Shown here piece by piece: positions 55,726-64,000 of a stretch of DNA of 64,000 bases (its first letter is position 1; the number at the start of each line of letters is the position of its first letter). The translations under genes and the position numbers were made by a program. The notes beneath the pieces are model-generated. The model searched no databases, was not told the origin of the DNA, and saw nothing but the letters and a program-made list of their open reading frames with translations. This DNA comes from Grammothele lineata (taxonomy: Eukaryota; Basidiomycota; Agaricomycetes; Polyporales; Polyporaceae). The stretch lies in assembly GCA_002150815.3 (NCBI GenBank), contig NDFF03000002.1, positions 248,001 to 312,000 on the forward strand. Direction: 5' to 3'.

Positions 55726-57468
55726 TCACACACGATATTGGCTCGGTCTTCCTGACAACGGAATCCGCCAATATCTCTCCGCACTCGCTTCTTCGGCCTC
55801 GACGGAGCCCTCCGAAAAGAACACAGAGATGCGCTCCTCGTCGTCGTCCTCCAGCGCCCAGTGTACTTCGTCCACCAGCCCATCGAACAGTTTCGTTCGA
55901 TTCTCAATCTTCTCCTGGATGTCGGGGACCCACGTGAGGGAAGGCCTCAGGTTCACGAGGTTGCTCGGCTGCAGCACGATGCGGCGGAGCGCGAGGCCCA
56001 TCGCCGCCCGCGCCCGCGCGAGCTCCGCGACTAGCTCGATCTCACGCGTGTCGTCGGTTACCCCCCAGTCAGGAATGTGCACTTGTATCCCGAGCTGGAC
56101 AAGCGCAGGGCAGCGTGCTGAGTCCACGCGCGAGAGCTCCGCAAGTAAGATCGAGTACACAGCTATGTCCGACACGGCCATGTCCGTCAGGGAGTAGTTG
56201 CTTGGAACTGCGACGACGAGCTTTGTAAGTAGCGGTGTGCGCGCGAGGATAGGCGGGATGGAGTCGACGGTCTTGTGCGTTAAGGTGAGATGGAGCTCGG
56301 TGAGGGACGAGAAGGGGTAGCTCGGGATGAGGCGCGTGAGCCACCTGCTTGCGTATTCGTCTTCCTCGGGGACATATCTGAGGGCGATCATGAACTGGAA
56401 ACGACCTTGGGGACGCCGAGCTGAATCCGGCGGGCCCTCTGCTAAGGCACACAAGTGGTCGTTAGCTCTGCACTCGATTTTCGCTCGAGTGGCGGAGGAG
56501 AATAGGCTGAGGTGAGAGGGAAACCCGACAACGTCAAGTTCGTGGGCGATTGGCATCTCCATGGTTATGAACAAGACGTGGACGTTGGCTGGGAGCAAGA
56601 GGCACTGAAGAAGACAGCAGGAGTACCGCCAAGAGTTGTCCATGAGAAAGACGGATCGCATCCTTGATAATGTGACCCTAGGACCAGGGTTGTCGGGGGG
56701 AGGCCGTAGTGACAATAGAACATAGCTCATGTGGAAGAACATGAGGTTGGGAGTATGAGAGAGAAGTGAGAGAATGTCGTGTGAGTCATGAGTCAGCTTG
56801 GTCAAGGGCCGACCACTTCCGTTATACGAGAGGTAGAGATGCGTAAGTTGCGGAAAGGAGTAATGCGGGAGAGTGGGGGGAACCGAGTGCATCGACAGCG
56901 CACGTAGGCGTGGTGCGGAGCCACTAAGGAGGAACCTGTATATCTCAGTATCGGACTCCAGTAGGTTGCTTGGCTCTAGCGGTGCCCTGAAAACTACAGA
57001 TAATGACTCCACATTCTCAAACACGACGGCCGAGGACGGGTGAGATGGAAGTGCTGAGCAGTACTCCATACAATCGAAGTGGAGGCTTCGGAATCGTGGT
57101 GCCCGTGAGTAGACGACGCGCTCTTCAAGTTCGGGGGATAAGTAAGGCGAATCAATGAAGAGCCTGAGCGGTGCAGATCCAGAGCGTGTAAGGAACAAAT
57201 TCAGTAGAGCTTTGTTCATATGGAGAGGGTTGATGTAGGACCAGAGCGACGATGAGCCCACAATGATCGAATGCCATCGGCGACACACCCATGTAAGGGA
57301 AATCAGAGGTCGGATGTAGGAAGCACAGGCTGAATGAAAATCCACATGTTCGTACCAATCCACGGTAGGAAGTAAGGATTGATGGTCGACGATATAGTCG
57401 CATACTTGGAGGAGGAGTTCCGGAGGTAATCTCTCCACAGGACAGCAGTCATTACTCGATTTCATCAT
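55726..57468 (-). CDS. Large F-box protein of the ERYW family (580 aa), tandem copy 1
   Basis: A single exon. The F-box spans about residues 12-80: RLPPELLLQVCDYIVD, LISLTWVCRRWHSIIVGSSSLWSYINP. Leucine-rich segments include FPQLTHLYLSYNGSG, LMFFHMSYVLLSL, SSLTELHLTLTH and LLTKLVVAVP. The C-terminus reads ALRRIVLQPSNL, FDGLVDEVHWAL and ASAERYWRIPLSGRPSQYRV. The gene at 59484 is very similar over the whole length. The start codon directly follows a CACTTAG sequence that could be a 3' splice site, so a non-coding first exon is possible; the sister gene has CCAG in the same place. Presumed SCF substrate receptor. Confidence 0.86.
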   Translation of the reverse strand: MMKSSNDCCPVERLPPELLLQVCDYIVDHQSLLPTVDWYEHVDFHSACASYIRPLISLTWVCRRWHSIIVGSSSLWSYINPLHMNKALLNLFLTRSGSAPLRLFIDSPYLSPELEERVVYSRAPRFRSLHFDCMEYCSALPSHPSSAVVFENVESLSVVFRAPLEPSNLLESDTEIYRFLLSGSAPRLRALSMHSVPPTLPHYSFPQLTHLYLSYNGSGRPLTKLTHDSHDILSLLSHTPNLMFFHMSYVLLSLRPPPDNPGPRVTLSRMRSVFLMDNSWRYSCCLLQCLLLPANVHVLFITMEMPIAHELDVVGFPSHLSLFSSATRAKIECRANDHLCALAEGPPDSARRPQGRFQFMIALRYVPEEDEYASRWLTRLIPSYPFSSLTELHLTLTHKTVDSIPPILARTPLLTKLVVAVPSNYSLTDMAVSDIAVYSILLAELSRVDSARCPALVQLGIQVHIPDWGVTDDTREIELVAELARARAAMGLALRRIVLQPSNLVNLRPSLTWVPDIQEKIENRTKLFDGLVDEVHWALEDDDEERISVFFSEGSVEAEEASAERYWRIPLSGRPSQYRV

Positions 57469-57651
57469 CTAAGTGATACGTACTTCAGTGAGAATCATTG
57501 TGGGCGTGTGGTCTCTAAGACTCACGCTTCGTACGTGTTGTCAACGTTCGGTAGAATAACAGGATAGGACGTGGTGGGGAACACCGAGATGACTGTCTGG
57601 ACTTTGCGTAGTAGGACGTCGCAGTTGTGGCAGGTGACGGGACGAAGCGAG

Positions 57652-58540
57652 GCTAGTACGCCCTGGGCGCTTCCCACGCCGTCGCTCTTCTCTCTTCCAC
57701 TTCAAGCGTGTCCTCCGCGCACTTCCTGAACGCGAGCAGCACCGCATCCTCCAACCACACGTACGCGAATGGAACGTTGAAAGTCACATATACTGTAAAT
57801 GCAGAACCAGCGGTGTAGGGAAATCTGTCAGGGCTGCCCACGCAGTCGGACGGCAGCGGAGGTGCGCGCATATGTTTTTCTCCCTCTGCCTCTTCATCTC
57901 GTCCTCTCCCTCGCCCCATGAAGCGGACCTCAGCTCCAAGTTCAAGAAATGATGCGAGAAGGACCTCCTCATTAGACACCGTGGAGAGTCGCGCAGGATC
58001 GGCGGCATCTTCTTCGACGATCCTCGACGAGCTGTATAAACATCACGCGCACGACCCCGCCCGTCCGCCCGCTGCCGAGAAGGTCTTCGTGTTCCTCAAT
58101 TGCACAGGGGACCCCATGAACGAGCTAGGCGCGTACGCGGAGAGCTGGAAGGGTTCGTTGATGGAGGTGCTCAGAACGCCCCCATGCATGCGTATAAGCG
58201 GCGCGGGGCGATCGTAGTCTTGGTGAGTGCTTGTATGTCGAACCCGGCATCCGCCCATGCTCAAGTTCCTCCCTTCTGCGACAGACTATCGTATATTATA
58301 GCCAGATGTACAGCGACTTGTGTACAACAAATGAAGTCCTCCTTCACAACTCTGTGCCTGCGACAGATGCATCCCGTATATGAGGAACATGGCGGACGCA
58401 AACAGGGTGTCGTACAAGGAGCTCGAAAGGTAGCGGAGACGACCTGTACAAGCGCATCAAGACACTCCAACACGCCAGAATACCCCGCGCGCCCGCCGCG
58501 GAGAACGCCAAAGGCACCGCAAAGTATGTAGGACTAGGCA
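57652..58540 (+). pseudogene. Decayed relic, unit 1 (strand uncertain)
   Basis: The segment is duplicated at 61530-62450. On the plus strand, pieces such as KVFVFLNCTGDPMNELGAYA, APMHAYKRRGAIVVL (in another frame, followed by GTGAGT) and YMRNMADANRVSYKELE (in a third) read like one protein broken by single-base shifts. On the minus strand a 108-codon frame (LELGAEVRFMG, WLEDAVLLAFRKCAED) is open in unit 1 but closed in unit 2. The plus reading has more protein-like content, but neither product is recognised. Confidence 0.4.
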
Positions 58541-58632
58541 AGCAGTAGAGGGTATCAGCAAGGTAGGTAGAGCAAGAGACAGCGGGAAGGCACCACGATC
58601 AGACCAGGCGCAGCGCCATCTACTACTGCTCC

Positions 58633-59364
58633 TCACTGTCGGTACCGCTCTGCAAGCCCGTCGTCGACCCTCCCCAAAACCTCAGACTCCGTCAACGCGG
58701 GGACACCTGAATACTGCCTCACTTGCCACTCCACGTTCTTGACTACGCCCTCGAACAGCCGTGTCCACTCCCCAACCCGCCTCCGCATCTTTGATGACAG
58801 CTTGCCATTAGCGAATCTGCCGCACGGAACGAACGCCACGCGGCGGGGAGTGCGGCCGGCCTCCGCCCGTTTGCGGGCGACGGTGGCGATGTTCTATATC
58901 ACCTACACGTCCTCGGCGTGGGAGGCCGATCCCGGGACGTGCACGTCTACGACGAGCTCGGTGAGCGCAGGGCAGAGAAACGCCTCCGTGAGTCTGAGCG
59001 GCCCCAGGATTGTGGCATAGATCTCCGAGTCTCTGCGGATCCTGTTGAAGGGGCTTTGGTCCAGCATGTTGAAGGCGAGCGAGGCGAGGCGCGGCATATG
59101 GGAGAGGGCGACGATGGGCGAGTGCGGGAGCTGCTCGTACAGATGGAGGAGCCACTGTGCCACGTCCCTGCCGTCGCCGTACGATGATCGACCTGCGGCT
59201 TGGAACAGAAGTAGCCAATGCGCTGTTGCTGGGGCCCCGGAGGACACATTGCCGTGGTACGGGCGAGTCCGTCGTGCTGTGCGAAACATATGCTGAGCTG
59301 AGTGGCGGAGGAGAAAAGGGTTTAGGGATGCACCCCGCATCGTATAGCACAGGCGAGGGCACAT
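58633..59364 (-). pseudogene. F-box ERYW-family pseudogene (C-terminal remnant)
   Basis: Segments match the C-terminal third of the F-box gene at 62449, but in different frames: CPPGPQQQRIGYF, HLYEQLPHSPIVAL, PRLASLAFNML, CPALTELVVDVHVPGS, then FEGVVKNVEWQVRQYSG and GRVDDGLAERYRQ. The F-box and the first half are missing, and at least two frame breaks separate the pieces. The final tryptophan of the E-R-Y-W signature is lost. It occupies the position in tandem unit 1 that the gene at 62449 occupies in unit 2. Confidence 0.8.
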
Positions 59365-59483
59365 TTACCGGGAGTCGTCCGTTCGACATGTACCCGGCTT
59401 CACTTGGTCTGACTGTAATTAAAGCTCAAAGTCAACAGGCGAACGTTCATCGTGGTCACCCACGTATACGTACCTACGCAGCG

Positions 59484-61229
59484 TCACACATCATGATGGC
59501 TCGGTCTTCCCGAAGACGGAATCCGCCAATATCTCTCCGCGCTCGCTTCCTCGGCCTCGACGGACCCCTGCGAAAAGAACGGGGAAAAGCGCTCCTCGTC
59601 GTGGTACAGCACCCAATGCACCTCGTCCACCAGTCCTTCGAACAGCCTCGTCTGCTTCTCAAGTTTCTCCCGGAATTCGCGGTGCCATATGAGGGAAGAC
59701 CTCAGGTCCTCGAGGTTGCTTGGTTGCAGCACGATGCGGCGGAGCGCGAGGCCCATCGCCGCGCGCGCCCGCGCGATCTGCACGATGAGGTCGATCCCAC
59801 GCGTGTCGTCGCGTTGGTCCACGTCCGGGACGTACACCTGCACCGCGAGCTGGATGAGCGCAGGGCAGCGCAGCGGGTCCGCGCGCGCGAGCTCCGCAAG
59901 TAGGAGTGAATACACGGCTACGTCCGGCACGACCATGATCGACAGGGAGTAGTCATTTGGAATAGTGACGAAGAGCTTTGTGAGTAGCCGTGTATGCGCG
60001 AGGATGGGCCCGATGAGGTCGACGGCCTCGTGCGCGAAGGTGAGGTGGAGCTCGGTGAGGGACGCCGGGAAGGGGTAGTCCGGAATGAGGCGTGCGAGCC
60101 ATCTGCTTGCGCATTCGGTTTCGTAATCGCCGTAGTTAAGGGTGATCATGAACGCGAAACGACCTCTGGGACGCTGCGGCGTGGAGCCCGGCGGGCCTTC
60201 TGCCAAGACACAGAGCTTGTCACCACGAGTGCACTCGATTTTCCCCCGAGTGGCGGAAGAGAACAGGTCGAGGCGAGAGGGAAAACCAACGTCGTCAATT
60301 TCGCGGGTAACTGGAGTGTCCGTAGTTACGACATAAACGTGGGCGTTGGCTGGTAGCGTGAGGCATTGCAAAAGACGGTAGGAGTATCGCCAGTGGTTCT
60401 CCATGAGGAAGACGGATCGCATGCTTGACAATACCACTCTGGGACCAGGATCATTGAGCCCAGTGGGAGGCCGTAGTGACGATGGCGGATCGTCAATGTG
60501 GAGGAACATGAGGTTGGGGGTGTGACAGAGAAGCGAGAGAATGTCGTATGAGTTATGAGTCAGCTTGGTAAAGGACCGACCACTTCCGTTGTACGAGAGG
60601 TAGAGATGCGTAAGTTGCGGAAAGGAGTAATGCGGGAGAGTGAGGGGGACCGAGAGCATTGACAGCGCACGTAGACGTGGTGCGGTGCCATGGAGGAGGA
60701 ACTTGTATATCTCAGTATCGGACTGCGGTAGGTTGTCTGATCCTCGTGGTGGCGTGAAAACCACAGACAACGACTCGACATCCTCAAACCCGAGAGCCGA
60801 GGACGGGCGAGATGGAAGTGTCGACCAGTACTTCATGTAGTCGAGGTAGAGGCTCTGGAGTCGTGGTGCCCTCGAGTAGACGAGGCGTTCTTCGGGACTC
60901 GAGGGAGGTGAATCGATAAAGAGCCTGAGCGGTGTAGATCCAGCGCGTATAAGGAACAAATTGAGTAGAGCTTTGTTCATATGGAGAGGGTTGATGTAGG
61001 ACCAGAACGACGATGAGCCCGCGATGATCGAATACCATCGGCGACATACCCATGTAAGAGACATTAAAGGCCGGATGTAGTAATACCTGACTGAGATAAA
61101 ATCCATAGATGTGTACCAATCTACGGAAGGAAGCAGTGATCTTTGATCGACGACGTGGTCGCATATTTCGAGGAGAAGTTCCGGAGGAAGTCTCTCTATA
61201 TGACAAGAGCTCCCACTCGAGTCCACCAT
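59484..61229 (-). CDS. Large F-box protein of the ERYW family (581 aa), tandem copy 2
   Basis: Close paralog of the gene at 55726. The start is placed at MVDSSGSSCHIERLPPELL, where the two align, although the frame is open further upstream; the ATG again follows a CCAG. F-box residues about 10-80: RLPPELLLEICDHVVD, LMSLTWVCRRWYSIIAGSSSFWSYINP. Leucine-rich segments include FPQLTHLYLSYNGSG, LMFLHIDDPPSSL, SLTELHLTFAH and LLTKLFVTIP. The end has ALRRIVLQPSNL, FEGLVDEVHWVLY and ASAERYWRIPSSGRPSHHDV. Both copies are intact, so the duplication has been kept functional at this gene while flanking parts decayed. Substrate unknown. Confidence 0.86.
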   Translation of the reverse strand: MVDSSGSSCHIERLPPELLLEICDHVVDQRSLLPSVDWYTSMDFISVRYYYIRPLMSLTWVCRRWYSIIAGSSSFWSYINPLHMNKALLNLFLIRAGSTPLRLFIDSPPSSPEERLVYSRAPRLQSLYLDYMKYWSTLPSRPSSALGFEDVESLSVVFTPPRGSDNLPQSDTEIYKFLLHGTAPRLRALSMLSVPLTLPHYSFPQLTHLYLSYNGSGRSFTKLTHNSYDILSLLCHTPNLMFLHIDDPPSSLRPPTGLNDPGPRVVLSSMRSVFLMENHWRYSYRLLQCLTLPANAHVYVVTTDTPVTREIDDVGFPSRLDLFSSATRGKIECTRGDKLCVLAEGPPGSTPQRPRGRFAFMITLNYGDYETECASRWLARLIPDYPFPASLTELHLTFAHEAVDLIGPILAHTRLLTKLFVTIPNDYSLSIMVVPDVAVYSLLLAELARADPLRCPALIQLAVQVYVPDVDQRDDTRGIDLIVQIARARAAMGLALRRIVLQPSNLEDLRSSLIWHREFREKLEKQTRLFEGLVDEVHWVLYHDEERFSPFFSQGSVEAEEASAERYWRIPSSGRPSHHDV

Positions 61230-61529
61230 CTGGATAACACGTGTTTGAGCAAGAATCGTTGTGAACGCATGGTTTCTCACTTACGCTTCGTATGCTTTGT
61301 AGAACCTGATGGGCGAACTTCCAGCTTCGAGAGGACTGGAACACGGCGTGACGGGAGACGGTGAGATAGTTGCCAGTAAGCTAGCCTCCAAGTCAACAAG
61401 AGGGTGGCTCTGCGGTTGTGCCAGGAGCGAACAGAGACTCTCTTGCCTATATTTACGCTATTTGCGGAGGACGTCGGAGTCGCGGCAGATGATGGGAGAA
61501 GGAGTACCTACGGGAATGCCAGTGATAGG

Positions 61530-62448
61530 ACATTAGCGCTTACATGCCGTTGCTCTTCTCTCTCTTCCACCTCGCGTCCTCCGCGCACTTTCTGAACGCG
61601 GGCAGCACCGCATCCTCCGACCGCATGCATGCGAATGAAACGTTTCAAGCCACATATGCTGTAAATACGGACCCGGTGGTGTAAGAAACTCTGCCAAGGC
61701 TGCTCGCGCAGTCGGATGGCGGCGGAGGTGCGCGCACATATTTTTCTCCCTCTCCCTCTCCCCCTCTCCATTGCCCCATGGCGTAGAACTCTGCTCCAAG
61801 TTCAAGAAGTAGTGCGACGAGTTCTTCCCTATCCCGGCTCACGGTGGAGATTTGCGCTAGAATGGCGGTATCTTCCTCGACAACTTCTCCGACGAGCCGT
61901 ACCGCCCTGCCGAGAAGATTTTCGCTTCCCTCAATTGCGCAGGGCCCAGGGGGCTCCGTGAGCGAGCTAGGCACGGACGCAGAGAGCTGGAAGGGCTCGC
62001 CGACGGGGGATGCTCAAAACGCTCTCGCGTGGGTAGGGGCGATCGCAGTCTTGGTGAGTACTTGTATGTTGAACCCGGCATGCGCCCGTGCCCGTGCTCA
62101 AGTTCTTCCCTTCTGCGACAGCGGAAGCAGACTACCGTATATTACATCCAGATATACAGTAGCTTTTGTATGGTAAATGAAGTCCTTATTCGTACATCTC
62201 AGTGTCTGAGACAGGTGCACCCCGTATATGCGGAACACGGCGGACGCAAACGGAACGTGATGTCATATGAGAGCCTTGACAGCTAACGGGGACGAGTCGG
62301 ACTGCTCGAGCGCGTTGGAGGGTACGCGCCGTCCGCCGCGGAGAACGCGAGAGCCGCCGCGAGGGAAGGCTGAGCGAGCAATAGAGGGGTCAACAAGGAA
62401 GGCAGAGCAGGAGACGGCGAAAAAGCATCAGATCCGGCGTCACGCCGT
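61530..62448 (+). pseudogene. Decayed relic, unit 2 (strand uncertain)
   Basis: Diverged copy of 57652-58540. It keeps the order of blocks: a pyrimidine-rich block, a block with CGCACTTTCTGAACGCGGGC, the LNCAGP piece, the AQNAL piece followed by GGTGAGT, and the MHP/YMRN-like piece. It has more stops than unit 1. The +1 base between the M-H-P and Y-M-R-N pieces is present in both copies, so the break predates the duplication. Confidence 0.4.
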
Positions 62449-64000
62449 CTAATGATCATAATAACCCGGACGCTTCCAGTACCGCTCCGCAAGCCCGTCG
62501 TCGACCCTCTCCAAGGCCCCAGGCTCGGTGAACGAGGGAGCAGCGGGATCCTGTCCGATCCCCCACTCCACGCTCTCGACCGCGCCCTCGAACGACTGCG
62601 CCCACTTCTCCATCCGCTTCTCCGTTTCCGGCGTCAGCTGCCAAAGCCGGACGTTGTGCGGGATGAGCACGACGCGGCGGAGGGCGTGGCCGGCCTCCGC
62701 GCGCACCCAGGCGACGTCGGCGATGTCGTCTATCACCTGCGCGCCCTCGGTGCGGTCGCGCGGTTCTGGAACGTACACGTCCGCGATGAGCTCGGCGAGC
62801 GCGGGACAGAGCAACGGGTCTGTGCCCGAGAGCGCTTCGAGCGTATCGGAGTAGGCCGCGAAGTCTGTGTAATAGGTCGCGGAGGGGCCCGGATTCGGCA
62901 CGGCGATGGCGAGCGATACGAGTCGCGGCAGGCGGGGGAGGGTGGCGGCGAGGAGGTGCATGAGCTCGGGCGGAAGCACGATGGTGAGGGTGACGACGGA
63001 CGAGAGCGAGAGCTGTTCGTGGAGGCACAAAACCCACTTGGACATGTCTGTACCGTCGTCGACGTCGGTATCAATTTGCGACTTGAAATGGAAGTAACCA
63101 ATGCGCGGCTGCTGGGGTCCCGGAGGGCACAGTGCCGTCACCTGGACCTCGGCATATCGCCAGAAATGTATGCTGAGCTGGGTGACGGAGGAGAGAACGT
63201 CGAGTTTGGGGAGGCGCCCGGCGTCGTCGAGGTACTCCTGAATGCCAGGAAGCTCAGAACGAAGAGAGACGCCGACGCTCACTGGAAGTACGAGACACGC
63301 AAGAAGAAGCTGGTTGAACTTGCGGTCGTTGCGTCTCAACTCCAATACCTGTAACTCAGGCAACGTGACTTCAAGAGCGGGTTCGTTGAACGTGAAAGAC
63401 GTCGGTAGCTGCACGCAGCCGATGTAAAGGTGGGTGAGATTGGGCATTTGGGAGAGTGCTCGAAGGATTTCGGGGAGGGGGTCAAAGGGCGTGGGAGAAC
63501 GGAGCAAGAATTCATCGTAACAGACGTGAAGGTGGGTGAGGCGCGGGAAACAGTTGCGAGGAAGGGAGTAGGGCACGGGATGTATTGCCAGCGCGCGGAG
63601 TTGTTGCGCGCTCTTATCGAGAAGGAAATGATAAATATTGGCTCCGAGCTCGTGCGCAATATTGAGCCCCCGCAAGGGTCCATGTATGTGGATATTGATT
63701 GATTCGACACAGCGGAGGTCGAGTGTAAGAAGATCCTCAGATGGGAAGTCAGACGACGACGACACGGTGAGATTAATTCCAATGTTGAGGCTTCTGACTC
63801 GCCACGGCGCACGCGCGTAGAGTTCCTTCTGGAAAGCATTACGGGGAGGATAATCGAGATAGAAGGTAGTTGGAGCGTTCTTGACCCGCTCGAGGAAAAG
63901 ATCCAAGAGGGGCTGGCGGGGCCGCCCGTGAAGATCGATGTAACTCCAGAGAGATGATGTGTCAATGATGACGGAACGCCACTGGCGACATACGTGCGTG
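62449..64000 (-). CDS. Large F-box protein of the ERYW family, partial (runs off the right edge)
   Basis: The frame is open from the window end (THVCRQWRSVIIDTSSLWSYID, the second half of an F-box) to a stop at 62449, about 516 codons; the start lies outside the window. Leucine-rich segments include FPRLTHLHVCYDEF, LTHLYIGCVQL, LPELQVLELRRND and LPRLVSLAIAVPN. The end shows ALRRVVLIPHNVRLW, FEGAVESVEWGIGQD and DDGLAERYWKRPGYYDH. It is the intact counterpart of the pseudogene at 58633. Presumed SCF adaptor. Confidence 0.85.
   Translation of the reverse strand, partial: THVCRQWRSVIIDTSSLWSYIDLHGRPRQPLLDLFLERVKNAPTTFYLDYPPRNAFQKELYARAPWRVRSLNIGINLTVSSSSDFPSEDLLTLDLRCVESINIHIHGPLRGLNIAHELGANIYHFLLDKSAQQLRALAIHPVPYSLPRNCFPRLTHLHVCYDEFLLRSPTPFDPLPEILRALSQMPNLTHLYIGCVQLPTSFTFNEPALEVTLPELQVLELRRNDRKFNQLLLACLVLPVSVGVSLRSELPGIQEYLDDAGRLPKLDVLSSVTQLSIHFWRYAEVQVTALCPPGPQQPRIGYFHFKSQIDTDVDDGTDMSKWVLCLHEQLSLSSVVTLTIVLPPELMHLLAATLPRLPRLVSLAIAVPNPGPSATYYTDFAAYSDTLEALSGTDPLLCPALAELIADVYVPEPRDRTEGAQVIDDIADVAWVRAEAGHALRRVVLIPHNVRLWQLTPETEKRMEKWAQSFEGAVESVEWGIGQDPAAPSFTEPGALERVDDGLAERYWKRPGYYDH

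Overview
The window looks like nuclear DNA of a mushroom-forming basidiomycete (Agaricomycetes). It is GC-rich, and its genes are densely packed on both strands and split by many 50-70 nt GT-AG introns. They include a division-1 chitin synthase, an EB1 protein, basidiomycete-type amino-acid permeases and a lineage-specific set of F-box genes. No rRNA, tRNA, CRISPR array or prokaryotic operon was found. Exon models below were built by hand, by keeping the reading frame across splice sites and matching known family motifs.

Layout. 1-6.4 kb is mostly non-coding and holds one tiny four-exon cysteine-rich gene. 6.4-15.5 kb is a decayed tandem duplication of a single-pass membrane protein gene next to an MFS transporter. 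The first membrane-protein copy is broken by a 268-bp MITE and its MFS partner survives only as a scrap; the second pair is intact. A membrane-anchored histidine acid phosphatase (phytase family) lies between the two units. 15.9-19.6 kb is a 17-exon intracellular-type GH2 beta-mannosidase. 20.9-21.6 kb is a hypothetical basic protein. A third, inverted copy of the membrane-protein gene at 22.6-23.9 kb carries a nonsense codon. About 3 kb follow with no supported gene.

27.1-37 kb holds an EB1/Bim1/Mal3-type microtubule plus-end protein, a small F-box gene, a Ser-rich hypothetical gene and a 14-exon chitin synthase. A foldback element with TIRs of about 122 bp sits at 37.1-37.4 kb. 37.6-52 kb holds two paralogous amino-acid permeases in the same orientation. 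Between them are a polytopic membrane protein, a WD40 protein that looks N-terminally short (WDR26/Gid7-like) and a 615-aa F-box protein. 53-64 kb is an array of large single-exon F-box proteins, part of which is a tandem repeat of about 3.8 kb with one F-box pseudogene and two decayed relics. The last F-box gene runs off the right edge.

The genes are mostly independent housekeeping or cell-surface functions: chitin synthesis, mannan turnover, phosphate release, amino-acid and monocarboxylate uptake, and microtubule dynamics. The dynamic parts are the duplicated membrane-protein family, the F-box array and the two non-autonomous transposons.
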